DNA from: Flavobacterium psychrophilum
GTDB lineage: Bacteria; Bacteroidota; Bacteroidia; Flavobacteriales; Flavobacteriaceae
Direction of reading: 5' to 3'
NCBI GenBank assembly: GCA_945879625.1
Contig: CAMCVA010000001.1
Location: forward strand, 1-64,000
Length of the DNA stretch: 64,000 nt
Shown here: piece after piece, positions 42,885 to 52,194 of the stretch
How positions within the stretch are numbered: position 1 is the stretch's first letter
Layout: every line of letters starts with the position of its first letter
Notes under the pieces: generated by a model
Seen by the model: only the letters and a program-made list of their open reading frames with translations
Database searches by the model: none
What the model was told of the DNA's origin: nothing
Translations under genes and position numbers: made by a program

Positions 42885-44135
42885 ATGGCTTATTTATTTA
42901 CATCCGAATCGGTTAGTGAAGGGCACCCAGACAAAGTGGCCGATCAAATTTCAGACGCTTTAATTGACAACTTTTTGGCCTTTGACCCCAGTTCAAAAGT
43001 AGCTTGCGAAACCTTGGTTACAACTGGTCAAGTGATTTTGGCGGGCGAAGTAAAATCGGACACCTATTTGGATGTACAGCAAATAGCCCGCGATGTGATC
43101 AAGAAAATTGGTTACACCAAAAGCGAATACATGTTTGAGGCCAATTCGTGTGGCGTACTTTCTGCCATTCACGAACAATCGAGTGACATTAACCAAGGAG
43201 TAGAACGCAGCAATCCCGAAGATCAAGGTGCTGGTGACCAAGGAATGATGTTTGGCTATGCCACCAACGAAACTGAAAATTACATGCCCTTGGCTCTTGA
43301 TTTATCGCATGCAATATTAATTGAATTGGCTGCCATCCGACGCGAAAACACTCAAATTACCTACCTACGTCCTGATGCCAAATCACAAGTTACCTTAGAA
43401 TACTCCGACGAAAACAAACCCGTTCGCATTGATGCAATTGTGATCTCTACCCAACACGACGACTTTGACGAAGAAGCCAAGATGTTGGCCAAAATAAAAC
43501 ATGATTTGGTGTCCATTTTAATCCCACGAGTAAAAGCCAAATACCCACAATATGCGCATTTGTTTAACGACCACATTACCTACCACATTAATCCTACCGG
43601 AAAATTTGTAATTGGCGGACCGCACGGGGATACCGGATTAACCGGACGTAAAATTATTGTAGACACCTATGGCGGAAAAGGCGCACACGGCGGTGGTGCA
43701 TTCTCCGGAAAAGACCCTTCAAAAGTAGACCGTTCGGCGGCCTATGCAACCCGACATATAGCCAAAAACTTAGTGGCGGCAGGTTTGTGTGACGAAGTAT
43801 TGGTGCAAGTTTCCTATGCAATTGGGGTGGCCAAACCTACTTCGATCAACGTGAATACCTACGGGACTGCCAAAGTAACCTTAACCGACGGCGAAATTGC
43901 CAAAAAAGTAGAAGTACTTTTTGATCTACGTCCATACTATATTGAGCAAAATTTAAAATTGCGCAACCCCATTTACAGCGAAACAGCAGCCTATGGCCAC
44001 ATGGGTCGTCAACACGAAACCGTAACCAAAACGTTTAAAGCGCCAGGTGGCTTACAAAAAACAGTTACTGTAGAATTATTTACATGGGAACAACTCAACA
44101 AAGTTGACGAGGTAAAAGCAGCATTTGGTCTATAA
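42885..44135 (+). CDS. metK: S-adenosylmethionine synthetase
   Basis: A 416-residue enzyme making SAM from methionine and ATP. Landmarks: [20 protein letters not shown] (residues 8-27), [12 protein letters not shown] (about 117-128), [21 protein letters not shown] (about 245-265), then [19 protein letters not shown] with the conserved lysines. It is the usual length with an ATG that follows an AGAGAA word. It is a single gene with a SAM-responsive leader and its own terminator. Confidence 0.97.
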   Translation: MAYLFTSESVSEGHPDKVADQISDALIDNFLAFDPSSKVACETLVTTGQVILAGEVKSDTYLDVQQIARDVIKKIGYTKSEYMFEANSCGVLSAIHEQSSDINQGVERSNPEDQGAGDQGMMFGYATNETENYMPLALDLSHAILIELAAIRRENTQITYLRPDAKSQVTLEYSDENKPVRIDAIVISTQHDDFDEEAKMLAKIKHDLVSILIPRVKAKYPQYAHLFNDHITYHINPTGKFVIGGPHGDTGLTGRKIIVDTYGGKGAHGGGAFSGKDPSKVDRSAAYATRHIAKNLVAAGLCDEVLVQVSYAIGVAKPTSINVNTYGTAKVTLTDGEIAKKVEVLFDLRPYYIEQNLKLRNPIYSETAAYGHMGRQHETVTKTFKAPGGLQKTVTVELFTWEQLNKVDEVKAAFGL

Positions 44136-44156
44136 TCCAAGTGTATTTGATATTGA

Positions 44157-44189
44157 AACGCCCGATGCATCTAGTATCGGGCGTTTTTT
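44157..44189 (+). terminator. Rho-independent terminator of metK
   Basis: Perfect 10-bp stem AACGCCCGAT (44157-44166) with ATCGGGCGTT (44176-44185), followed by six T residues. It ends two bases before the convergent barrel-protein gene. Confidence 0.9.
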
Positions 44190-44190
44190 G

Positions 44191-46941
44191 TTACAAATGG
44201 TATTTGATGCTAAACACCACATACCGCGGTTGCACTTGATATTGCGAAGTCCGCGTCTGAAACTGAGTGAAACTGTCGTCGTTTAGCGAAGTAGTATTTA
44301 ATAAATTGGTACCCGACAACTCAAATTCCCAAGGCTTATCTTTTTGCTGGTACTGCAATTTGGCAGTTAGAAAATCGTAGGTGTTGCGAATGGTTTTGTC
44401 GTTATTTGAATACTGATAAAACTCGTATTCTGCTACAAATGAAAATGCCTCCCAAAAGTAATAATCCAATTTGGCAAAGGGTTTTTCGGTATAAAATGTA
44501 CTGCTTTGGTAATCATTTGCAGTGAGTGTATAACCCAGTTCAAGATTGGGTGCGTTTTTGTAATTGGTACCTAATTTGCCGGTATAACTCTGTGAAATGG
44601 ATTCGGTTACTAAGGGCGTGCGGGTTACATTCACCACTGACTGCAAACGAATATTATAGAACTTGGACCAATTGACCGATGCATTGACACTGGCTTTTAG
44701 ATGCCCAAAGGAACGGCCGTAATTGAACATGCTGCTCAGGGTTTCGTCGGGGAAATTGGAATTGTAGAGCGTAGAAAATTGATTCATCCCTGTAAACAAC
44801 GCTTCTGTTTTGATGGCATTTACTTTTCGGCTGTAATTCACAAACCCAAAAATGTTGGTAAAATTAAACAGATTGTACCTGAAATACCGCAGCGAATGAT
44901 TTTGCAGCAGCGCGTTTTCTAGATAACGTGTGCCTCGAAACAAGGCATTGTAATTGGACAGCACATAGCCCTCTGCCAAGTTTTTAATATCCGTAAAATC
45001 GGTGGTTACCGAATAATTGTAGGTGAGCGTTTCCGATTTTTTGAGTTGGTACAAGGCATACACATCGGGCAAGATGCGTGTGAATGATGTTTGGTATTGC
45101 AGGCCTAGTTGGCTGTCTTGTGTATAGTATTGGTGCGCAGAAAATCCCGGGTTTACTGTGAGTTTGCCTACCAACCACTTGAAATGTACGCCAACATACG
45201 CATCGTTAAACTGAAAACGCACGCGGTTTTTGGAATTGTCGTTCAACCCATTTGTGCTCCCGTTATCTAGCAATTGGAATAAATTGGAATTGAAATTTTG
45301 GTGCGTATACAAATAGCCTGTGGTAATGTTGAGGTTGGTTTTAGATGTTAGGCTATAGTAATAATCAAATTTGGCATCGGTTTTATTGGTTTTGACAAAT
45401 CGATTTTGATTCAAATCATAGCGCCCTGACGGCTCATCTACCAAACCCAAATTGGGTGAAAATTGCTCGGGAATGAGCGAATCCGGAAATGGATTTACAC
45501 CCAGATTGGTGTTGTAAAACGGATTTTCATCCTGATACAAATGCTGGATTTCGACCGCAAAAACCTGTTTGTCGGTTGGCGTATAATACCAATTGGCGTT
45601 TTGTTGAACCGAAATGGGATCTTGTTTTTTTTGCGTGTTGATGGTTTGGTTTTCCACGATAAAAGGCGTGGTGGTTTCTGAGCTTAATTGACTCATTTCT
45701 TGTTGCGCCGAAGTTTTGAGCAAGACATCATAATCAAACTGCAACTTGGCCGACGGTTTGTAGGTTGAACTTAGTTTAAACAAGCCTAAATTGCTTTTTT
45801 GGTGCGTGGATTCCAGCGTTTTTTGACGTGTAACTTGCTGTAGATTAGCATTATCCACTCGGTTTACCTGGCTTTGAGTTTCTAAATCGGTTAGCGTAGA
45901 CGAGCCAATAACAAACCCACTGATATTCCAAGATTTGGTCACGGTATACGAAAAATTGGTGGCGCCAAACTGGGTTTCTATGGCCTTGGCACGGTTGTTT
46001 TGCATCAGCGAAATACCCAAATCATTTGAGGACACGTTAAAATTTGTCCCCCCTTTTTTCATCACATTTTTAAATCCGCCGGTGAATTTAAAGTAGTCTT
46101 GTGGGGTAAACGGCAATTCGCCCAAATTATTAAAATTGGCCAACAAATTAATGCTGTATTCGGGGCTGTAATAAAACAATTTGGGATTCACAATAAAGCG
46201 GCTGTCGTCCCGCGCTACGCCAATTCCGACCTGTGCATCCCCAAACCAAAAGTTCTTTTTTCCCTTCTTGAGTTTGATGTTCATGGCGACATCTTCGTTG
46301 TTGTTCTCCACCCCTTTTAACGCGCTAATTTCGTTGTAGTTGCGCAGCACTTGTATCTTGTCAATGGCATCAGCAGGAATGTTTTTGACGCCCAGTTTGG
46401 TATCGCCATCAAAAAAGTCTTTGCCTTCTACCATGAGTTTAGTCACCTTTTTGCCTTCTACTTCTACTTCGCCATTGGCATTTACCTCAACGCCTGGCAG
46501 CTTTTTCAAGACGTCTTCTAGTTTGCGTTCGGTTCCCGTTTTAAACGAATCGGCATTGTAGATAATGGTATCGCCTCTGATAGAAACCGGCATTTCCCGC
46601 ACAATCTCCACGCCCTTTAGTTCTATTCCTTCGGCCTCTAGGCTAATGTTTTGCGTGAGATTTACTCCCGCCGTAGTGAGCGTAATTTCTTTGGACTGCA
46701 TGCCCAAATAACTCACTTTGAGTACATAGGCGGTATTGGCTTTGATTTGCAGTTGAAACTTGCCTTTGTCGTTGGTTATGGCATAGCCATCCATGTCTTT
46801 GGTTGACGATCGAACGGCCATGATATTGGCCATTTCGAGCGGAGTTTGTTGGGCATCGGTAATGAGTCCTTCTACCCGAACCGTTTGAGCAAAGCCCATA
46901 ATTGATAGGAAAAACAGGGCAAACACCAGTGCTTTTTTCAT
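44191..46941 (-). CDS. TonB-dependent receptor-like outer-membrane beta-barrel protein
   Basis: A 916-residue outer-membrane protein. The signal peptide (1-18) is followed by a CarboxypepD_reg-like beta-sandwich (about 21-105, VEGLITDAQQTPLEMANI), a plug-like domain (about 125-220, with VEVNANGEVEVEGKKVTKLMVEGKDFF) and an outer-membrane barrel of the OMP_b-brl_3 type (about 235-916) ending in the strand VFSIKYHL. It resembles TonB-dependent receptors without an obvious SusD partner. The GLPGLI protein gene is 11 bases upstream on the same strand; this pairing is common in Flavobacteriia. The substrate is unknown. Confidence 0.87.
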   Translation of the reverse strand: MKKALVFALFFLSIMGFAQTVRVEGLITDAQQTPLEMANIMAVRSSTKDMDGYAITNDKGKFQLQIKANTAYVLKVSYLGMQSKEITLTTAGVNLTQNISLEAEGIELKGVEIVREMPVSIRGDTIIYNADSFKTGTERKLEDVLKKLPGVEVNANGEVEVEGKKVTKLMVEGKDFFDGDTKLGVKNIPADAIDKIQVLRNYNEISALKGVENNNEDVAMNIKLKKGKKNFWFGDAQVGIGVARDDSRFIVNPKLFYYSPEYSINLLANFNNLGELPFTPQDYFKFTGGFKNVMKKGGTNFNVSSNDLGISLMQNNRAKAIETQFGATNFSYTVTKSWNISGFVIGSSTLTDLETQSQVNRVDNANLQQVTRQKTLESTHQKSNLGLFKLSSTYKPSAKLQFDYDVLLKTSAQQEMSQLSSETTTPFIVENQTINTQKKQDPISVQQNANWYYTPTDKQVFAVEIQHLYQDENPFYNTNLGVNPFPDSLIPEQFSPNLGLVDEPSGRYDLNQNRFVKTNKTDAKFDYYYSLTSKTNLNITTGYLYTHQNFNSNLFQLLDNGSTNGLNDNSKNRVRFQFNDAYVGVHFKWLVGKLTVNPGFSAHQYYTQDSQLGLQYQTSFTRILPDVYALYQLKKSETLTYNYSVTTDFTDIKNLAEGYVLSNYNALFRGTRYLENALLQNHSLRYFRYNLFNFTNIFGFVNYSRKVNAIKTEALFTGMNQFSTLYNSNFPDETLSSMFNYGRSFGHLKASVNASVNWSKFYNIRLQSVVNVTRTPLVTESISQSYTGKLGTNYKNAPNLELGYTLTANDYQSSTFYTEKPFAKLDYYFWEAFSFVAEYEFYQYSNNDKTIRNTYDFLTAKLQYQQKDKPWEFELSGTNLLNTTSLNDDSFTQFQTRTSQYQVQPRYVVFSIKYHL

Positions 46942-46952
46942 GGTTGTTTTGC

Positions 46953-47822
46953 TTAATTACCCATGCGAATTTGCATGCCGTTTCTCCCACCGCCCATTTC
47001 ACGAAACTCTTCCATTTTTTTGATCACCGTTTCGTCGTATTTTTTTTGGGTAATTTCTTCGCCAGTTGTAGGCGCTTTTATTTCTACTTTGTCTTTTAGG
47101 TTGAGCACTACTTTAGAACATAAAATCGTGGTTTTTCCGTCGTTTACTTCCAAAATCAAACCCGGTAATCCCCAGTAATTTTCGGGTCCTTGCGAAACGG
47201 GAATTTCTGGCGAATACCAAGCCGTTATAGTAACCTCTTTGGGCAAAGTGATTTCGTCCATCAGGTTGGTTTTGGGAGTTGCTTCCTTTTTTTCTTCTTC
47301 CTTTTTTTTCATGCGGAAATTTCGAAAATCAGTCTGACTGGCTTCGCGAATCGCGGTGGCTTTAAAACAGGTGTAGCCGCCAATCTGCTTGGTTTCGCTT
47401 TCCATTTTCCAGGCCAACTTGGGCAAGGAATCCTGTATTAAAAATTCTTTTCCCATGAATTCCTTGTCAACCGTATAGGTTTTTTCTTTGGTGTTTTTGT
47501 AGAAGGTACCGCCCGTTCCCATCATATTCGACATCATTCGAAAGCCCGGATTTTGTCCAGCTGCCTCTAATTTTTCTTCTTCTTTATAGATCGAAGTGGT
47601 TCGGCTAAAATACAAGTGAAAGGTTTTTTCAAACATGAGCTTCATGCGCTCTTCGATCATTTTTTGCACATCAGGGGTCATGTCTTTATTGCCTTGCATG
47701 CGGGACTTAAAATCAGCGGTGCTTGTTTTGGACTCGTAGGTGGCCATGCCTTGAAAATCTTGTGCATAGCTTTTTGCCAAGCCCACAACTAAACAAATGG
47801 AAATTAAGATGTATTTTTTCAT
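46953..47822 (-). CDS. GLPGLI family protein
   Basis: A 289-residue exported protein (signal peptide 1-20). It contains the defining motif GLPGLILEV (about residues 217-225) preceded by ITAWYSPEIPVSQGPENYWG, the core of the GLPGLI family of Bacteroidota. A Lys/Glu-rich stretch (KKKEEEKKE) lies near residue 170. Function is unknown; the genes are often next to outer-membrane barrel genes, as here, where it is first in a two-gene unit. Confidence 0.92.
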   Translation of the reverse strand: MKKYILISICLVVGLAKSYAQDFQGMATYESKTSTADFKSRMQGNKDMTPDVQKMIEERMKLMFEKTFHLYFSRTTSIYKEEEKLEAAGQNPGFRMMSNMMGTGGTFYKNTKEKTYTVDKEFMGKEFLIQDSLPKLAWKMESETKQIGGYTCFKATAIREASQTDFRNFRMKKKEEEKKEATPKTNLMDEITLPKEVTITAWYSPEIPVSQGPENYWGLPGLILEVNDGKTTILCSKVVLNLKDKVEIKAPTTGEEITQKKYDETVIKKMEEFREMGGGRNGMQIRMGN

Positions 47823-47941
47823 TTTTTACAATTTTGGTGCAACAAAGATGTGAAAACGCTTTCATAGAACGAAACCTATTTTGTTAAAAGATTTATAGAA
47901 ATTAGGCTTTCGGTCAGGTGCAGAAGTACTATTTTAGCTTT

Positions 47942-48733
47942 ATGAAAATAGCAAAATACCTTCTGGTACTGCTTTGTATATGGCAAAGCCAGGCCCAAGA
48001 ATCAACGATTTTGATTACACCGCTCTCCACACAAGCGTGCACGGACGAACTGTTTTATGGCCGAGATGCCTATGGAGCCATTTATAGTGGCAGCAAGCAA
48101 CAACTCACTAAAACTGATGACAAGCAAATTTGGCAATATAAAAATCCCAGTTTGGGTTCTATCTCCCAAGTAATTTTAACCAACCCCTTAAAGATTGTCT
48201 TGTATTACGAAAGCTTCAACACGGTAGTGTTATTGGACAATCAATTGAATGAAATTGAAAAAGTAGATTTATCTGCGGCAAACACACCTATTGTTGCCTC
48301 GGCTGTGGGCTTGGCCGAAGGAAATAAATTATGGATCTACAACAGCTTGACTAATCAGTTGGGGTTGTTAGCCTTGAAAAACAAAGAATACCAAGTTATT
48401 TCTACTCCATTTACGGAATCGATGGCCTATTATCAATCTGATTTTAATAAATTTCAGTGGATAGACCAAGCACACAATTGGTATGAATGCACTATTTATG
48501 GTAAAATAAATTTGTTGGGCACTGCTCCCGATTACGATACAGTACAGCTAGACCGCAACCACGGACTCGTGTATTGCATTAATCAAGAATTGTACTATTA
48601 CTCGCGTATTGAAGAAAGCAAAACCTTACTTGCTGTTGATAAAAAAAGCTGTGCTAACTTTAGTTTTAAAGACCAAATTTTAACTATTTTTACCAACCCC
48701 GAAATAAGCAATTACAAAATTTTATCACCATAA
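47942..48733 (+). CDS. Secreted protein of unknown function, propeller-like
   Basis: 263 residues from ATG 47942, which begins the signal peptide (cut after SQAQ near residue 19). Eight codons further upstream there is another in-frame ATG. The mature part is all beta, with repeated short blocks such as QLTKTDDKQIWQYKN, VVLLDNQLNEIEKVDL and NKLWIYNSLTNQLGLL, consistent with a beta-propeller. No family name is recognised. It ends one base before the deoxynucleoside kinase gene, so the two are co-transcribed. Confidence 0.72.
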   Translation: MKIAKYLLVLLCIWQSQAQESTILITPLSTQACTDELFYGRDAYGAIYSGSKQQLTKTDDKQIWQYKNPSLGSISQVILTNPLKIVLYYESFNTVVLLDNQLNEIEKVDLSAANTPIVASAVGLAEGNKLWIYNSLTNQLGLLALKNKEYQVISTPFTESMAYYQSDFNKFQWIDQAHNWYECTIYGKINLLGTAPDYDTVQLDRNHGLVYCINQELYYYSRIEESKTLLAVDKKSCANFSFKDQILTIFTNPEISNYKILSP

Positions 48734-48734
48734 T

Positions 48735-49349
48735 ATGCATATAGCTGTAGCCGGAAATATAGGGGCAGGAAAAACATCGCTCACGCGTTTGTTAGCCAAA
48801 CACTTTAAATGGGAACCACACTTTGAAGATGTGGTGGACAATCCCTACTTAGATGATTTTTACCACCAAATGGAACGTTGGTCGTTCAATTTGCAAATCT
48901 ATTTCTTGAACTCTCGTTTTCATCAGGTGTTGCAAATTCGCGAAAGCGGAAAAAAAATTATTCAGGACCGAACTATTTATGAAGACGCCCATATTTTTGC
49001 GCCCAATTTGCATGCTATGGGGCTCATGACCAATAGGGACTTCCAGAATTATTCTTCTTTGTTTGAATTGATGGAAAGCCTAGTAGCTCCGCCGGATATG
49101 CTCATCTACTTGCGCTCTTCGATTCCCAACTTGGTGAGTCAAATTCACCAACGTGGTCGCGAGTATGAGAACTCCATTTCGATTGATTATTTGAGTCGAC
49201 TCAACGAGCGTTACGAAGCTTGGATTACCAATTATGACAAAGGAAAATTACTGATTATTGATGTAGATGCTATTGATTTTGTGAATAACCCCGAAGATTT
49301 AGGGTCCATCATCAACCGAATTGACGCCGAAATAAACGGCTTATTTTAA
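48735..49349 (+). CDS. Deoxynucleoside kinase
   Basis: A 204-residue kinase of the dNK/dGK/dCK family that phosphorylates deoxynucleosides for salvage. The P-loop GNIGAGKTSL is at 7-16, the ERS-like catalytic segment is QDRTIYEDAHIFA (about 76-88), and the LID carries an arginine cluster (HQRGREYE, about 136-143). The size and motifs fit the Bacteroidota enzymes; specificity cannot be read. It follows a secreted-protein gene directly. Confidence 0.9.
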   Translation: MHIAVAGNIGAGKTSLTRLLAKHFKWEPHFEDVVDNPYLDDFYHQMERWSFNLQIYFLNSRFHQVLQIRESGKKIIQDRTIYEDAHIFAPNLHAMGLMTNRDFQNYSSLFELMESLVAPPDMLIYLRSSIPNLVSQIHQRGREYENSISIDYLSRLNERYEAWITNYDKGKLLIIDVDAIDFVNNPEDLGSIINRIDAEINGLF

Positions 49350-49437
49350 CTCCAAAAGCTGCTTTTTAAGTGGCTTTTTTTATGCCGGTTTACGTCTTAT
49401 TGTTGTTTTATTTATACATCTCATACACAAGCGAAAA

Positions 49438-49462
49438 AAATGCCCCACTTGCGTGAGGCATT
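49438..49462 (-). terminator. Rho-independent terminator of the pyrophosphatase gene
   Basis: AAATGCCCCAC pairs with GTGAGGCATTT (one mismatch) around a TTGC loop. On the minus strand it is followed by a run of T residues and follows the hppA stop by about 20 bases. Confidence 0.8.
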
Positions 49463-49484
49463 TATTATTTATCAGCTGACTTGA

Positions 49485-52037
49485 TTATTTCAAGGCTTCT
49501 ACTTTAGCTTTTACTTCTTCTAAAGTACCTTCAAACGTCTGCACATTGGCAGCACCATTGGTAGAAGTTTTTACGGTGGCTTTGGCTTTTCCGTCTACGT
49601 TTTCAATGTTAACCGTAATTACTTTGTCCATTTTTTTGGCGCAACACGCTGCTTTTCCTTCCGCTGGTGCAACAAATTTACCCTCAGCATCGTAGTGTGA
49701 CAAACACATTTCTTTTTGCTCAGGTGTGCATTTTAATGAATCGCACATGGCGGCACATTCGTCTTTGGTCATCGTGGCACATTTGCTCATGTCGCATTTG
49801 CCCATCATCTCACCTGCACATTCCATTTTAAGTAGCATCACTTTTGGTGCATTTTCATGTTCTCCACTTCCTAAGATGGGCGCAATTACCAATCCGATTA
49901 AACAGGTTAATTTGATTAAGATGTTCATCGATGGACCTGAAGTATCTTTAAATGGATCACCAACTGTATCACCAGTTACCGCAGCTTTGTGTGCATCTGA
50001 ACCTTTGTAGGTCATTTCTCCGTTGATCATTACACCTGCTTCGAACGATTTTTTTGCATTATCCCAAGCACCACCGGCATTGTTTTGGAACACAGCCCAA
50101 AGTACACCCGAAACGGTTACTCCAGCCATATAGCCTCCTAACATTTCGGCAATCAATTGGTTGTTGTCGGCATACACTAATTTGCCCAACAATACAATAG
50201 CAATAGGGAAACCAATGGTTAAAATACCCGGCAACATCATTTCGCGCAAAGCAGCTTTGGTAGAAATATCGACACATTTTGCGTATTCCGGCTTACCAGT
50301 TCCTTCCATAATGCCCGGAATTTCTTTAAACTGACGACGCACTTCGTATACCATGTCCATGGCCGCTTTTCCTACTGAGTTCATGGCCAAGGCCGAGAAT
50401 ACAACGGGAATCATTCCGCCCACAAATAACATGGCCAATACTGGCGCTTTGAAGATGTTGATTCCGTCAATTCCGGTAAAGGTTACATAAGCCGCAAACA
50501 AAGCCAAAGAGGTTAAGGCTGCCGAAGCAATCGCAAATCCTTTTCCAGTTGCCGCAGTAGTGTTACCAACAGAATCCAAAATGTCGGTACGGGTACGCAC
50601 TTCTTTTGGCAATTCACTCATCTCAGCAATACCACCGGCATTATCAGAAATTGGTCCAAAAGCATCAATAGCCAATTGCATCGCAGTAGTAGCCATCATT
50701 GCCGAGGCAGCCAAGGCAACTCCGTAGAAACCAGCTAGCGCATACGATCCCCAAATGGCCGCAGCAAATAACAATACGGTTGGGAACGTAGAAATCATTC
50801 CGGTAGCCAAACCTGCAATTACGTTGGTTCCTGCTCCAGTTGATGATTTTTGTACAATTGCCATTACGGGTTTTGTGCCTAATCCAGTATAGTACTCGGT
50901 AACTGATGAAATGGCTCCACCAACTACCAATCCGATAATCGTTGCATAGAAAACACGCATCGATGAAATATCTTTAATTCCTTCGCCAAAGAATCCCATT
51001 TTCATGGTAACTGGCAACATATATTGTACTAAAAAGTAACAAGCAATTGCAGTCAAGACAATAGAAACCCAGTTTCCGATGTTTAATGCTTTTTGTACTT
51101 GTGGTTCTTTGGCGTCATCACTCGAAATTTTTACCAACATCGTTCCAACGATAGAGAATAAAATTCCAAAACCTGCAATGGCCATTGGCAATAAAATTGG
51201 TCCGATTCCGCCAAAAGCATCTTCGATTTTACCACCCATATCTTTAATCACGTAGTTTCCTAAAACCATCGCAGCCAAAACAGTTGCTACATATGAACCG
51301 AATAAATCAGCACCCATACCAGCCACGTCACCTACGTTATCTCCTACGTTATCAGCAATAGTAGCTGGGTTACGTGGATCATCTTCTGGAATTCCTGCTT
51401 CTACTTTACCTACTAAGTCAGCACCAACGTCGGCCGCTTTGGTATAAATACCTCCACCCACACGAGCAAATAAAGCAATAGACTCGGCACCCAAAGAGAA
51501 ACCAGCTAACGTTTCTAATACAATAGTCATGTCCTCGGTATTAGTCCAAACACCGTTCATGAAAAAACGGAAAAATATAATAAAGAAACCTGTAAGTCCT
51601 AAAACGGCTAATCCGGCAACACCTAAACCCATTACGGTTCCTCCGCCAAACGAAACTTTAAGCGCTTGCGGCAAACTAGTTCGGGCAGCTTGTGTAGTTC
51701 TTACGTTGGTTTTGGTTGCGATTTTCATCCCCATGTTTCCAGCTAAAGCTGAAAAGAAGGCGCCAAAAATAAAGGCAATTACAATTAACATGTGTGTTTT
51801 TACGCCTGGCAGAAAAGTAATACCTGCCAATGCTACACTTGCAATCAATACAAAAATAGCCAGCAAACGGTATTCTGCTTTCAAGAAAGCCAAGGCTCCT
51901 TCGTAGATGTATTCTGAAATCTCTTTCATTTTACCATCTCCAGCGTCTTGTTTCAATACCCAAGCTCTTTTGGTTGCCATAAAAAGCAACCCAATAATTG
52001 CCATAACAATTGGCACATAAATCATAAATGAATCCAT
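49485..52037 (-). CDS. hppA: Membrane-bound ion-pumping pyrophosphatase with Cys-rich tail
   Basis: An 850-residue inner-membrane pyrophosphatase that couples PPi hydrolysis to Na+ or H+ pumping. About 16 membrane helices are visible through residue 732. The catalytic signature DVGADLVGKVEAGIPEDDPRNPATIADNVGDNVGD lies at about 205-240, and DNAGGIAEM and DTVGDPFKDTSGPSMNILIKL are the later conserved loops. Residues 733-850 are an extra soluble tail, with nine cysteines between about 740 and 800 plus a Lys/Val-rich beta-like end. The typical enzyme is 670-770 residues, so the tail is an addition. The Na+ or H+ choice is not assigned. Confidence 0.95.
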   Translation of the reverse strand: MDSFMIYVPIVMAIIGLLFMATKRAWVLKQDAGDGKMKEISEYIYEGALAFLKAEYRLLAIFVLIASVALAGITFLPGVKTHMLIVIAFIFGAFFSALAGNMGMKIATKTNVRTTQAARTSLPQALKVSFGGGTVMGLGVAGLAVLGLTGFFIIFFRFFMNGVWTNTEDMTIVLETLAGFSLGAESIALFARVGGGIYTKAADVGADLVGKVEAGIPEDDPRNPATIADNVGDNVGDVAGMGADLFGSYVATVLAAMVLGNYVIKDMGGKIEDAFGGIGPILLPMAIAGFGILFSIVGTMLVKISSDDAKEPQVQKALNIGNWVSIVLTAIACYFLVQYMLPVTMKMGFFGEGIKDISSMRVFYATIIGLVVGGAISSVTEYYTGLGTKPVMAIVQKSSTGAGTNVIAGLATGMISTFPTVLLFAAAIWGSYALAGFYGVALAASAMMATTAMQLAIDAFGPISDNAGGIAEMSELPKEVRTRTDILDSVGNTTAATGKGFAIASAALTSLALFAAYVTFTGIDGINIFKAPVLAMLFVGGMIPVVFSALAMNSVGKAAMDMVYEVRRQFKEIPGIMEGTGKPEYAKCVDISTKAALREMMLPGILTIGFPIAIVLLGKLVYADNNQLIAEMLGGYMAGVTVSGVLWAVFQNNAGGAWDNAKKSFEAGVMINGEMTYKGSDAHKAAVTGDTVGDPFKDTSGPSMNILIKLTCLIGLVIAPILGSGEHENAPKVMLLKMECAGEMMGKCDMSKCATMTKDECAAMCDSLKCTPEQKEMCLSHYDAEGKFVAPAEGKAACCAKKMDKVITVNIENVDGKAKATVKTSTNGAANVQTFEGTLEEVKAKVEALK

Positions 52038-52069
52038 ACGGTTAATTTTAGTTCTTAATTTATCGGGGG

Positions 52070-52101
52070 CAAAAATAACAAAAAAACCAGAATATACACA
52101 A
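52070..52101 (-). promoter_or_regulatory. Candidate -33/-7 promoter for hppA
   Basis: On the minus strand TTG (52101-52099), a 21-base spacer and TATTTTTG (52077-52070) match the Bacteroidota promoter form, 33 bases before the start. Confidence 0.5.
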
Positions 52102-52194
52102 GATGTAACCGCTTATTGCGCTTGAACAAAGAAAAAGAAGTGACAAATCAAAAGTGACGAACACCAAAGCAGACAAAAAACAGAACCTATTGGA

